Below, one piece after another: positions 1-8,462 of a stretch of DNA of 39,763 nucleotides (within the stretch, counting starts at the first letter, position 1; every line of letters starts with the position of its first letter). The DNA is from Acidobacteriaceae bacterium (GTDB taxonomy: Bacteria > Acidobacteriota > Terriglobia > Terriglobales > Acidobacteriaceae), in assembly GCA_003166855.1 (NCBI GenBank), contig PMUM01000203.1, forward strand, positions 1 through 39,763. The letters run 5' to 3'. The translations under genes were made by a program, and so were the position numbers. The notes below the pieces were generated by a model. The model saw only the letters and a program-made list of their open reading frames with translations, was not told the origin of the DNA and ran no database searches.

Positions 1-242
1 CTTGCACCACGGGCTGTTAACGGTGATTTGGCAGCCCGCATCGATATCGAGGGTACCTTAGGAACCTGAAAGCGCTCTGAAAAACGACCTGGGCTCCAGT
101 TGCCTCAGAACGGGGCAGCTAGCTCCTACGGTGTTTCCCGGATGGCGCATACTTGAAACCCCGGAGAGAATCATGCTTCGGCGCCTCAAGGTTTTTGCCG
201 AGAACGCGTTGGAAGCGCGCCAAGGGGCAGTGGAGGGTCATC
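1..242. other. Leading stretch without a recognised gene
   Basis: I see no convincing coding frame, RNA gene or repeat here. The last part is the leader of the small gene that starts at 243, including its ribosome-binding site (GGAGGG at about 233). Confidence 0.4.
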
Positions 243-524
243 ATGTCGAGTCAAGTATCCAAGGCGAGTACTACGCTCCCAGGGAAGGTCGAAAAAGTGA
301 TTCATCCTCATCCCAGTTCCGGAGAACCGGAAAAGGCTCAGATCGCCGTCGAAGGAGCAGATCACCTCTATCGCGAGATCCGCGTTCCGAACCGCCTTAT
401 CGACTCGAATGGAAAGAAAGTGAAGCTCAAAGAGGGAGCCGAGGTCGAAGTCAAAATCGAAGCGGACTCCGTAGTCACCAAGACGGTCCCGCATCACGAC
501 GACGGCGTAAATCAGAGGCCGTGA
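243..524 (+). CDS. Small protein of unknown function (93 aa)
   Basis: I do not recognise this protein. The reading frame is open further upstream, but the ATG at 243 is preceded by a clear GGAGGG ribosome-binding site about eight bases away, so I start it there. The product is hydrophilic and highly charged, with an early Ser/Thr-rich part, a His-Pro stretch near residue 21, and a Lys/Glu/Val-alternating stretch around residues 55-80 that reads like beta strands. There is no signal peptide or membrane segment, so it should be cytoplasmic. The stop lies 13 bases before the stop of the convergent cytochrome gene. It could be a spurious ORF, but the ribosome-binding site and charge pattern favour a real small gene. 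Confidence 0.55.
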   Translation: MSSQVSKASTTLPGKVEKVIHPHPSSGEPEKAQIAVEGADHLYREIRVPNRLIDSNGKKVKLKEGAEVEVKIEADSVVTKTVPHHDDGVNQRP

Positions 525-536
525 TTCCCTCGCTGC

Positions 537-1697
537 CTATTTTGCTGGCGGCTTTTGGTCCTCGGCAGGCTTGGCGAACTTCGCGTCGTCCACGGGGACG
601 TTCTGCTTCACCTCGCTCACCTGAATCGTGAATCGCCCACTTGGCCGCGCCAGCGTCCAGCGGTACGGAATCTTCACTCCGTTCGTGTCGCGGTAGTCCG
701 CGTAATCGATCTGCGTCGGAAGCCATCCCAGCGCGGTCTCTCCGTAGCGCACCAGCCGCACCAGAAGCCCTGATTGCTCGTCAAAATACAGCTGAATCGG
801 AGGCTTTCCCTCACGCTGGCCTACCACGATGTAGGCCACATGGTCGCCGACCTTTTCCGTACCCAGCACCCGCAATTCACTAAACATGGGCTTCAGATGC
901 GTCGCCAGGTGCAGGTCCGCGTCGAGCGATGCCGCATCCAGCTCACTTCCTTGCATCGGGCGCACACCAGGCCGTCCGGGCGCGGCCAGCCATCCCTCGT
1001 GCCCATTAAATGCGGTGACGCTGTCCCCCTCTGGCAGGTGCGTGAACGATATGCGCTCGTCCGGATCCTTCGAATAAATGTCGATGGGCAGCGATTTCCC
1101 GCCAAAATCGATCGTGCCCTTCATTACTCGGCTCGTGACCCTGTCGATCGCCGCCGCTTCGCCTAACGCCTGCACATATTTGTCTAGCAACTGGTCTGGC
1201 GATGGTCCGGTGTTTTCTTTCGCTGCGGCCGGCGCTGGCGCGCCCATGGGTTCTTTGGGCTCCTCGGTCATGACCACCGGAATCGGCTGGGGCTTCGCGT
1301 TGCCGCGATGGCACGAGTTGCACGTCACTGCGCGGTGTCCGTCGAAATTGTCCTTGTTGATAGCGAACATCATCTCCATCATCTTGCGCGCCGTCTGCTT
1401 GGTCTTCTTGTCGTCCTTCTCAAACGCGCCCTGCACATGGCAGAAGTCGCACTGCACGCCCAGCGAGGCCGCGATGAACTGCATGGTCGGGAAGAGTTCC
1501 TCGGCCGGAATTCCCTTGAGCACCTGGATGTTCTTGAATTGCTCCTCGGCCTTCTTTCCCGCCGGATTTGTAACCTGGCCCGGAGCCGGAGCGTGTGCAG
1601 TCGTGCTCGACTGCGTTTTCGCCGTCGCAATCATGAGTCCCGATGCCAGAAAGAAAACGATGCCTGCCAGAACGTCCACACGCTTTGCGTTGATCAA
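537..1697 (-). CDS. Reaction-centre-type cytochrome c subunit family protein
   Basis: Probable exported c-type cytochrome of 386 residues. An N-terminal hydrophobic segment (about residues 9-25) should act as signal or anchor. Two haem-binding CxxCH motifs follow, CDFCH at residues 83-87 and CNSCH at 126-130, spaced as in the cytochrome subunit family of photosynthetic reaction centres. Nothing else in the window belongs to photosynthesis, and non-phototrophic Acidobacteriota carry many such proteins, so an electron-transfer role in the periplasm is the safest reading. Residues about 170-386 form a separate beta-rich domain resembling lipoprotein-carrier-like folds; this part is only inferred. 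The start is TTG with a GAGG element about ten bases upstream; no ATG is available before the signal segment. The gene converges with the small gene at 243. Confidence 0.8.
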   Translation of the reverse strand: MINAKRVDVLAGIVFFLASGLMIATAKTQSSTTAHAPAPGQVTNPAGKKAEEQFKNIQVLKGIPAEELFPTMQFIAASLGVQCDFCHVQGAFEKDDKKTKQTARKMMEMMFAINKDNFDGHRAVTCNSCHRGNAKPQPIPVVMTEEPKEPMGAPAPAAAKENTGPSPDQLLDKYVQALGEAAAIDRVTSRVMKGTIDFGGKSLPIDIYSKDPDERISFTHLPEGDSVTAFNGHEGWLAAPGRPGVRPMQGSELDAASLDADLHLATHLKPMFSELRVLGTEKVGDHVAYIVVGQREGKPPIQLYFDEQSGLLVRLVRYGETALGWLPTQIDYADYRDTNGVKIPYRWTLARPSGRFTIQVSEVKQNVPVDDAKFAKPAEDQKPPAK

Positions 1698-1807
1698 ATG
1701 TCTGCCTCGGTTGGAATCTTAAGAGTTTAACAAACGCTTAGGGCTCATCAGCCAGAGACTCAACCACGGCCCGTACACCGTCGACGACCCGCGCCATTTT
1801 TTCGAAG

Positions 1808-4102
1808 CTACCGCCAGGCTGGTTTCGGAGCCGGCGTCCACTCCGCCCCCATGTCGTCATCGGTGATAAGACGACGCGGCCCCAGCCGTCGGGCGAGTTC
1901 ATCACCAGACTCAATGCCCAGCATCCGGGGAGGCTGTCGCACGGTATCGGCGAACGCATCGTAGGCAGCAAGCACCAGTTGTCCGCGGGGGGTGCTCGCA
2001 TCAAAAATCTTCTTCCCATCAATCTCATACTGATTCAGTACAGAAAACCAGTGACTCTTGTCGAGAACAATCGGCGAGTCGCTCACCATAAGGAAGGTGA
2101 TGACTCGCAAGCCGTAGTTGTACTCGTGAAGCCCCGTGATGAATACATCCGCCGACTCCGTAGCATTGTAGTAATAGACTCCGCCGGGAAGAAGGTGCTG
2201 TTTCACGATCTGCAGGAACTCCGTGGAGAGCACCTGCGAACTGTGATCGCGCCAGTGGAACGAAGTATTGGCTACCATGACGTCATATTTGACATCAGGA
2301 TGTGCCAATAACCACCGGCGGCAGTCGTCGATGTAGATGTGGACTTTCGGATTGTGAAGCAGAGAGCGTACCTCAGGATACTGCGCGACTAATGGAAGAT
2401 AGCCGGGATTGATTTCCACAATATCCAGACTCTCCACTCCCGGATTATTTGCAACGACTTGGGCCCAGGAGCCGGACGCGAGGCCCAACATGAAAGCCCG
2501 CTTCGGGTGAGGATGCAACAAGCTCAGAACGTATGCCCGGATGACAAAGTTTCGATCGTTGCCGGGATCAACATTGAAATGGCCGTCATACACTCCCCCT
2601 CCAAAGACCGCATCATCGGCCGTGACGGCGATAACGCCATTTCGGTTTTCGACCACATGCTTCATGTAACCCACTTCAGCAGCCTTGGGACCGAAAATCA
2701 TTTTCCCATAAAGATTGCGGTAGGTTGGGGCAGCAAGGGCGATGGCCGCGACGGCGACAATTGCGAGCGCCGAAACCGCTTTTGGCGGAGCTTGGAAGTG
2801 TCCGCTACGAAACAGGACCACAATCAAGCCCGTGACCGCCGTTGTCAGAGCCAGTTGAGTCGAGATCGCCTGCGTGCCGAAGTGGTCCATCAAAATGAAT
2901 CCGATCACGAGGCTGCCCAGAGTTGATCCAACGATGTTGGAGAGATAAATCAAGCTCACGCTGCGGCCGGCCGAATTGTTGACCGAAACCGAGGACTGAC
3001 ACAGTAAAGGCAAAACGGACCCAAGCAAGCCAGCGGTCAGGAAAAATGCGGGCGCACTCATCAGCACCGGAATGTTCCGCCAGGAGAGGTCCGCCATCAG
3101 CGGCGGCAGGTACACGGAAATGGCTCCTGCCACGAGCATCGCGGCACCAGCTAGGGTAACCGGATTGATGTGCTTCCTTCGAGATAAGGTTTCACTCAGA
3201 AAAGATCCGGCAGCGATCCCCGCAAGATAGGTAGAGAGGAGGAGTGCGAATGCAGGAGCTCGGTCAAAGGTAGCCAACGCAAAGATGCGAAACCACGCAA
3301 TCTCGAACCCAAGGGCAAGAAAGCCGGCAACTCCGGCAATCAACGCCGCGGTTCCAAGTCTCAACACTTTTTCGGAGCTTGTGCCAGCAGCGCCTTCACT
3401 CGCCTCAGCCTCTTCCGGCTTAAGTCGCTGGCTCCGTCCATAAAGAAATGCTGTCGCGCCCACAACAGTGTTCAAACACGCCGCCAGCGTCACCGAACCC
3501 GACTGCCCGAAGCTCCGCAGCAAGACCTGAGCGCACACGTAACAGGCAACGGCCGAACCGAGCGTGTTGACAAAGTAAAGAGTTGCAACCGAGTAGCCGA
3601 CACTTCGAGAGCTACGCACCAACTGCTCGACCAGGAGCGGTAATGTTGCTCCCATGAGCATTGTGGGCAGGATGAGCAACAGAAAGCTGAACAGAACGGT
3701 ATAACCTAGACTGGTTCCTGCCGTGAATCCCGAAGCCCAGTGGAACAGGCGCAACGAAATCAGCCCAAAGCCTGCTATGGCCAACTCACAGATGCCGAAA
3801 ATCGAAATGCCGCGAGCAGGAAATCTTTCGGACAGGCGCCCGCCGACAAGGCTGCCGATTCCAAGACCAAGCATGAAAGCGCTAACCACCACCGCTACTG
3901 ATTGAACGTTCACGCCATAGATGGAAAACAGCACGCGTTGCCACACGATCTGATAGATCAGCGCCGGAAACCCGGAACAGAAGAACAGCGCTGCGATCAG
4001 GGCGGACTGGGCTCGGCTACCCTTCGTCCGAGTGCCAAAAAGCACAACCAGCAGCAAGAGAAAATCAAAGGCCAACACTGCAGCGACTGGCGCGCCTTCC
4101 AT
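1808..4102 (-). CDS. Membrane protein with fused spermidine-synthase-like domain
   Basis: A 764-residue protein in two parts. Residues 1 to about 470 hold many hydrophobic segments arranged like an MFS-type transporter. Residues about 480-740 resemble a spermidine synthase/SAM-methyltransferase fold, with the nucleotide-binding stretch FMLGLASGSWAQ followed by the acidic strand end DIVEINP. The usual polyamine-synthase active-site stretch is not evident: an ANTSFHWRD segment stands where a DxxDP-type motif would be expected, so aminopropyl transfer is doubtful. Such fused membrane proteins are widespread and their substrates are mostly unknown. The ATG at 4102 has a GAGG ribosome-binding site. 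A 7-8-7 palindrome lies just upstream (4125-4146). The protein ends cleanly at a TAG. Confidence 0.8.
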   Translation of the reverse strand: MEGAPVAAVLAFDFLLLLVVLFGTRTKGSRAQSALIAALFFCSGFPALIYQIVWQRVLFSIYGVNVQSVAVVVSAFMLGLGIGSLVGGRLSERFPARGISIFGICELAIAGFGLISLRLFHWASGFTAGTSLGYTVLFSFLLLILPTMLMGATLPLLVEQLVRSSRSVGYSVATLYFVNTLGSAVACYVCAQVLLRSFGQSGSVTLAACLNTVVGATAFLYGRSQRLKPEEAEASEGAAGTSSEKVLRLGTAALIAGVAGFLALGFEIAWFRIFALATFDRAPAFALLLSTYLAGIAAGSFLSETLSRRKHINPVTLAGAAMLVAGAISVYLPPLMADLSWRNIPVLMSAPAFFLTAGLLGSVLPLLCQSSVSVNNSAGRSVSLIYLSNIVGSTLGSLVIGFILMDHFGTQAISTQLALTTAVTGLIVVLFRSGHFQAPPKAVSALAIVAVAAIALAAPTYRNLYGKMIFGPKAAEVGYMKHVVENRNGVIAVTADDAVFGGGVYDGHFNVDPGNDRNFVIRAYVLSLLHPHPKRAFMLGLASGSWAQVVANNPGVESLDIVEINPGYLPLVAQYPEVRSLLHNPKVHIYIDDCRRWLLAHPDVKYDVMVANTSFHWRDHSSQVLSTEFLQIVKQHLLPGGVYYYNATESADVFITGLHEYNYGLRVITFLMVSDSPIVLDKSHWFSVLNQYEIDGKKIFDASTPRGQLVLAAYDAFADTVRQPPRMLGIESGDELARRLGPRRLITDDDMGAEWTPAPKPAWR

Positions 4103-4124
4103 GGGACCTCACGGGGATATGTGT

Positions 4125-4146
4125 AACTGAATTGATGAGTTCAGTT
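4125..4146 (-). promoter_or_regulatory. Operator-like inverted repeat upstream of the membrane protein
   Basis: Seven-base arms AACTGAA and TTCAGTT flank an eight-base spacer, 22 bases upstream of the ATG at 4102. On the minus strand a TATAAC hexamer, a possible -10 box, lies immediately before it, so a protein bound here would sit near the transcription start. No convincing -35 box is visible. The regulator is unknown. Confidence 0.35.
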
Positions 4147-4254
4147 TGTTATAGCTCAGAGGAAGCCATCGAAAACAGTAACAAAGGTTATGCGATGCAC
4201 TTTGGTTAGAACGGCCCTCACGGCAGGCTTGGTATGTGATTCGGACTTAGATAT

Positions 4255-5583
4255 CTATTTCTGCTGCCCCGAGTCTTCTTTCCCGGGCCGCACAAAGAAT
4301 TTCCGCTTATCCATCCCCGCAGCAACCGCAACGTCGAAAAAGCCCACCATCATTTCGTCGGAAGTCTGATCGCCCCAGGTCACCGTCTTCGTCGGGTCGG
4401 GATTGTGCGGATTGTTCTTCGAATTGTCATACCACGCAATGGCTCGCAACCGTGTCCCGGCTTTCAGCGGCCGCGGCTCGGCCAGACGGTAGCTCAACTG
4501 CCAGTGAAAATGATAGTTCACCCGTAGGAGTACTTCCACGCTGCCATCGTCATGGACAATGTCATACTCAAACCTTTTCCCTCGCAGATGCATATGCGGA
4601 AACAGGCTCAACAGCGTCGCATCGTTGGGCAACGTCCCTTGCACTTCCACGCGAAAGTCATCCGCGCCCGGAGGAATGATCAGCGCATGATTGTTCAACT
4701 GCAACGTGATCACCCTCTGCTTCGGCACCGTCTTCGCGAACACAAGCCCGATGCTGGTCTGATCCTGATCCGCTGTGCCGTTGGTGGTGTAGTGCATCTG
4801 AAACACCAGATCCGATCCCGCCGGTACAAACTTCGCCATCCCGTCTGGCCACTCATCCGGGGAACTGCCAGGCGCATAGACCAGCAGAAGGTCGCTGGTC
4901 GTCTCATGCGCCTCCCGCCGTTCCAGCGGATCGTTCAACGTCGACGCCGTAAACGGCTCGCCCACCAGCGCGTGCCGCAACCACTGCGAATCCGGCGGGC
5001 GAATATATACGACCGCATGATGCACATGTGCGGGGCTGCCCGGCCGGAACTCCGACATCTGCACCCACCGGTCCTCGCTAAAATGCGTGGGCACAATTTC
5101 GTAGGTGTACTCGACCTCACCGCGCGCGGGAATCTGCACAGCCTTGGGCATTTTCACCACCAGATCAGGCTGCGGGATATTCCATCCCTCGGCCCACTTC
5201 CGCGGCGCGGGGGCATCGTGCGAATCCCCCTCAGGCGCACCAGCCTCAGCCCATGCAACCATCGTCGCAATCTGCTGCGGAGTCAACGAAACATCGTTGG
5301 AAAAATGTCCGTAGCGAGGATCGGCAAACCACGGCGGCATCATCTTCATCTCGACCGCATGGGCCATCGCTCCGGCCCACGGCCGCGTCTGCTCGTATGT
5401 CACCAGCGGCATGGGCGCGACTTCGCCCACTCGATGGCAACTCTGGCAGTGATCCTGCAGGATCGGCAGCACGTCTTTATAGAACATAGGCGCCGCAGGC
5501 ACTCCCGGCTTTTGAAGAGCGGCACCACCAAAGCCGATCCCCAGGCCGATGATGCAGAGCATGCCAGCAGTTTTGCTAACCAT
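4255..5583 (-). CDS. Cytochrome c / copper type II monooxygenase-like fusion protein
   Basis: A 442-residue exported protein. Residues 1-22 look like a signal peptide. A haem-binding CQSCH motif sits at 46-50 in a DxLPxLQDHCQSCH context typical of cytochrome-like domains in Acidobacteriota and Planctomycetes. The C-terminal half matches copper type II ascorbate-dependent monooxygenases (peptidylglycine hydroxylase fold). The expected copper ligands can all be placed: His188-His189 and His264 for one site, and His330, His332 and Met411 or Met412 for the other. The protein could therefore be catalytically competent, with the haem domain as an on-board electron donor, but the substrate is unknown. 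The start is ATG. It lies upstream of the spermidine-synthase-like gene on the same strand, separated by about 150 bases. Confidence 0.8.
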   Translation of the reverse strand: MVSKTAGMLCIIGLGIGFGGAALQKPGVPAAPMFYKDVLPILQDHCQSCHRVGEVAPMPLVTYEQTRPWAGAMAHAVEMKMMPPWFADPRYGHFSNDVSLTPQQIATMVAWAEAGAPEGDSHDAPAPRKWAEGWNIPQPDLVVKMPKAVQIPARGEVEYTYEIVPTHFSEDRWVQMSEFRPGSPAHVHHAVVYIRPPDSQWLRHALVGEPFTASTLNDPLERREAHETTSDLLLVYAPGSSPDEWPDGMAKFVPAGSDLVFQMHYTTNGTADQDQTSIGLVFAKTVPKQRVITLQLNNHALIIPPGADDFRVEVQGTLPNDATLLSLFPHMHLRGKRFEYDIVHDDGSVEVLLRVNYHFHWQLSYRLAEPRPLKAGTRLRAIAWYDNSKNNPHNPDPTKTVTWGDQTSDEMMVGFFDVAVAAGMDKRKFFVRPGKEDSGQQK

Positions 5584-5608
5584 GCTGTGATTCTACAAGC
5601 CTAGGTTT

Positions 5609-5633
5609 CTCCTCGGTGTCCTCTGTGGTCAAG
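5609..5633. repeat. Dispersed CCTCxGTGTCCTCTGTGG repeat, partial copy
   Basis: This stretch between the copper protein and hemE carries the sequence GGTGTCCTCTGTGGT, which recurs with more context at 23190-23259 and in relaxed form at 32452-32490. It appears as the remains of a dispersed intergenic repeat. Confidence 0.5.
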
Positions 5634-5692
5634 CCTTCTTGCCGTCCGCGAACACAGCGCCCGCCCTGAAAAAGTGCTACATTCAAGAATTC

Positions 5693-6733
5693 ATGTCAGC
5701 CCCTAATTCCCGCTTCGTTCGCGCCTGCAAGTCTCAACCCGTCGATCGCACGCCTGTCTGGTTCATGCGCCAAGCCGGACGATACATGCCCGAGTATCGC
5801 GCGGTCCGCAAACAGCACTCGCTTCTGGAGATTTGCAAAAAGCCCGCGCTCGCCGCCGAGGTCACCATCACCGCCGCCGAAATCCTCGGCATCGACGCCG
5901 CTATCATCTTTGCTGACCTTCTGCTGCCCCTCGAAGTCATGGGCCTGCCCTTTCATTTTTCAGCGGGAGAAGGCCCGGTCATCGAAAAACCCGTCCGCAG
6001 CAAAGAAGACATCGCGAACCTGCGCACCGACCGCGCCTCCGAACTCGGCTATGTGTCCGAAGCCGTCGCTCTGGTCGCAAAGCATTTCGGCGATCGACTG
6101 CCCGTCATCGGATTCTGCGGCGCTCCCTTCACGCTCGCCAGCTACATGATCGAAGGCGGAGGTTCGCGCAACTACATCCACGCCAAGAAGATGATGTACA
6201 ACTCTCCCGCGGACTGGGACGCGCTGATGCGCAAGCTGGTTACCGTGACCGCCGCCTATTCCGCCGATCAGGTGCGCGCTGGAGCCGATGTCATCCAGAT
6301 TTTCGACAGTTGGGTCGGATGCCTCAGCGTGGAAGACTATCGCCGCTACGTGCTGCCCCACGTCACCGGCATGGTGAAGCAGTTGCAGAAAACCGGAGTG
6401 CCCATCATTTATTTCGGTACCGACAGCGCGACGCTGCTTCCCGCGATGAAAGAGACCGGAGCCGACGTCATCGGGCTCGACTGGCGAATCCCGCTCGACG
6501 AAGGCTGGGCTCGCCTCGATCACAAATGCGCCGTACAAGGCAATCTCGACCCGGTGCTGCTCTTCGCCGACTGGAAGGAATTGAAGTCGCGCGCGGAAGA
6601 CATTCTCCGCCGCGCCGCCGGACGCCCCGGCCACATCTTCAATCTCGGCCACGGCATCCTGCCCGAAACGCCGGTCGACAATGTGAAGAATCTGGCCCGC
6701 TTCGTGCAAGAATATGCAGCCCCGAAGCGATGA
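5693..6733 (+). CDS. hemE: Uroporphyrinogen decarboxylase
   Basis: Cytoplasmic enzyme of haem synthesis that removes four carboxyl groups from uroporphyrinogen III to give coproporphyrinogen III. The protein has 346 residues, normal for the family. The hallmark N-terminal motif PVWFMRQAGRYMPEYR is intact, as is the GFCGAPFTLASYMIEGG stretch that follows the first third. The frame is open to 5639, but homologues begin close to the ATG at 5693. There is no good ribosome-binding site there; a TGCTACATT stretch, which resembles an extended -10 box, ends ten bases upstream, so the transcript may have little or no leader. hemG follows after a repeat-filled gap of about 200 bases; hemH, often adjacent, is absent from the window. 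Confidence 0.95.
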   Translation: MSAPNSRFVRACKSQPVDRTPVWFMRQAGRYMPEYRAVRKQHSLLEICKKPALAAEVTITAAEILGIDAAIIFADLLLPLEVMGLPFHFSAGEGPVIEKPVRSKEDIANLRTDRASELGYVSEAVALVAKHFGDRLPVIGFCGAPFTLASYMIEGGGSRNYIHAKKMMYNSPADWDALMRKLVTVTAAYSADQVRAGADVIQIFDSWVGCLSVEDYRRYVLPHVTGMVKQLQKTGVPIIYFGTDSATLLPAMKETGADVIGLDWRIPLDEGWARLDHKCAVQGNLDPVLLFADWKELKSRAEDILRRAAGRPGHIFNLGHGILPETPVDNVKNLARFVQEYAAPKR

Positions 6734-6759
6734 ATGGCGCGGCTGCCGCAGTCTTAGGT

Positions 6760-6916
6760 GGCGCAGCTCTTGCGTGGCACAGTTTTTGTGGCGCAATCTT
6801 TGCGTGGCGCAATCTTTGCGGGCACAGTTTTGGGTCGCACAGCTTTTGGGTGGCGCAGCGCTTCCAGCGCTGCGATTAGGATCTGTTTTTAATCGCGGCT
6901 TTAGCCGCTGAGGTAC
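6760..6916 (+). repeat. Tandem 14-16 bp repeat array followed by two small hairpins
   Basis: About seven degenerate units built on GGCGCAATCTTTGCGT (starting near 6760, 6776, 6790, 6806, 6821, 6836 and 6852) run into a hairpin with arms GCAGCGCT/AGCGCTGC (6855-6873) and a second hairpin GCGGCTTTAGCCGC (6895-6908). The portion from 6843 onward recurs at 25116-25189. It fills the space between hemE and hemG and is transcribed with them if they form an operon. Confidence 0.75.
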
Positions 6917-6931
6917 ATAGCGCTCAGCCCC

Positions 6932-8332
6932 ATGACTCGCATCGCCATCATCGGCGGAGGCATCTCCGGCCTCGCTGCCGCCTTTGCGCTCGAAGAACAC
7001 CGCCGCGCCGGCGACGATGTCGACTACGTTCTCTACGAAGCGTCCGCGCGGCTCGGCGGCGTCCTCCGCACCGAATCCATCGACGGATGTGTCGTCGAAG
7101 CCGGCCCCGACTCTTTCATTACCGAAAAACCGTGGGCTGCCGACCTGTGCCGCGCGCTCGGTCTGGGCGATCAGCTCATCGGTTCCAACGATGCCGACCG
7201 CAAGACCTACATCCTGACCAAAGGCCGCCTCGTCGTCATGCCCGACGGCTTGATGTTCATGGTTCCCACAAAGATTCTGCCTACTGGCCTCTCGCCGCTC
7301 TTTTCGTGGAAGACAAAGTTGCGCATGACGCAAGAGCTGTTCCATCCGCCTCGCGCGGTCGACCACGACGAGTCCGTCGCGGCGTTCGTGGAGCGCCATT
7401 ACGGCGCCGAGATGGTTGACCGCCTCGCCGATCCGTTGCTGTCCGGCGTCTACGGCGGAGAAGCCGCCAGCCTCAGTGTCCGCGCCGTTCTTCCGCGTTT
7501 TGCGGAAATGGAACGCACACATGGCAGTCTCGGCCGCGCCATGCTCGCCGCGCGCAAAACAATCAAGAAGGTCGGGGCCGTTCCACGCAAGCCCGCGCCT
7601 CCGCTCTTTACTTCGCTCAAGGGCGGCATGCAGAATCTGGCTGAAACAGTTGTCTCTCGCCTTACGCCGTCCGCGCTTCTCACCAACGCTCCCGTGCAGG
7701 CCGTTCAACGCGAAGCCGGCAGCTGGGTCGTCTCCGCTGGCATGCAGTCCGACGAATTCGATTCGGTGATTATCGCCCTGCCTGCACCGGCTGCCGCTCA
7801 GGTCCTTCGCATCGTCAGTCCCGAGCTTTCGGCCGAACTCGCCGCCATCCAGTACAGCTCTTCCATCACAGTGGCTCTGGGATACGATCGCAACGTTCGC
7901 CAGTCGCTCCCACCAGGTTTCGGATTCCTCGTGCCCCGCAGTGAAGGGAAAAAGCTGCTAGCCGCGACGTTCGTGCACAACAAATTCCCGCACCGCGCTC
8001 CGGAAGACCGCGCCCTGCTGCGTTGCTTTTTCGCCGGAAACAATGCGGAAGACGTCTGGCCCCTTAGCGACGACCAGATCATCGGAATCGTGCGCAACGA
8101 ACTACAGCAAATCCTTGGCCTGCGCGCCGAGCCGCTCTTCGCCCGGGTCTACAAATGGAAATCGGCCATGGCGCAATACGGCGTCGGACATCTCGAGCGC
8201 CTCGACCGCATGGAACGCCTGCGCCAGCAGTTGCCCGGGCTTGCTCTCGCCGGCAACGCCTACCGCGGCATTGGCGTGCCTGATTGCGTCCGTTCCGGCC
8301 GCGACGGCGCAGAGCAACTCGTAGAGACGTAG
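6932..8332 (+). CDS. hemG: Protoporphyrinogen oxidase (HemY type)
   Basis: Flavoprotein that oxidises protoporphyrinogen IX to protoporphyrin IX, the penultimate step of protoporphyrin-dependent haem synthesis, using oxygen. The 466-residue length is typical. The N-terminus carries the FAD-binding GxGxxG signature (IAIIGGGISGLAAA) followed by an acidic residue at the end of the second strand. The C-terminus has the conserved NAYRGIGVPDC stretch with the closing FAD contact. It follows hemE on the same strand and probably belongs to the same transcript. The ATG at 6932 lacks a clear ribosome-binding site, but it directly precedes the dinucleotide-binding motif and leaves no alternative. A strong hairpin terminator lies 67 bases after the stop. 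Confidence 0.93.
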   Translation: MTRIAIIGGGISGLAAAFALEEHRRAGDDVDYVLYEASARLGGVLRTESIDGCVVEAGPDSFITEKPWAADLCRALGLGDQLIGSNDADRKTYILTKGRLVVMPDGLMFMVPTKILPTGLSPLFSWKTKLRMTQELFHPPRAVDHDESVAAFVERHYGAEMVDRLADPLLSGVYGGEAASLSVRAVLPRFAEMERTHGSLGRAMLAARKTIKKVGAVPRKPAPPLFTSLKGGMQNLAETVVSRLTPSALLTNAPVQAVQREAGSWVVSAGMQSDEFDSVIIALPAPAAAQVLRIVSPELSAELAAIQYSSSITVALGYDRNVRQSLPPGFGFLVPRSEGKKLLAATFVHNKFPHRAPEDRALLRCFFAGNNAEDVWPLSDDQIIGIVRNELQQILGLRAEPLFARVYKWKSAMAQYGVGHLERLDRMERLRQQLPGLALAGNAYRGIGVPDCVRSGRDGAEQLVET

Positions 8333-8399
8333 CCTGCTACGTCTCGGCGCGTCCGAGTACGGACGATCCCAGTACAAGCAGCTCTTTCCCCGAAATGAG

Positions 8400-8429
8400 A
8401 AGGCCATCAACCGAAAGGTTGATGGCCTT
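8400..8429 (+). terminator. Rho-independent terminator after hemG
   Basis: A 13-bp perfect stem (AAGGCCATCAACC with its complement) closed by a GAAA tetraloop is followed by a T-rich tail, ATTCTTTCGTCTTTG. It lies between the convergent hemG and radical SAM genes. The T-rich side is on the plus strand. Confidence 0.88.
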
Positions 8430-8462
8430 ATTCTTTCGTCTTTGTTCTAAAAGCTATGAATC

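Noticed and set aside
1738-1830. A possible frameshifted C-terminus of the spermidine-synthase-like protein (GSFEKMARVVDGVRAVVESL in another minus-strand frame)
   Set aside because: The stretch looks helical and a T6 run lies near the stop, but I cannot show that homologues continue this way, and the annotated end is at a normal position.
6310-6915. Open frames through the hemE-hemG spacer that translate the tandem repeats (FLWRNLCVAQSLRAQFW)
   Set aside because: The frames arise from the repeat units and the mirror of hemE; they have no ribosome-binding site or family similarity.
5960-7708. A 582-codon open frame on the minus strand across hemE and hemG
   Set aside because: It lies antisense to two well-recognised genes and shows no motif; GC-rich codon third positions create such long mirror frames.
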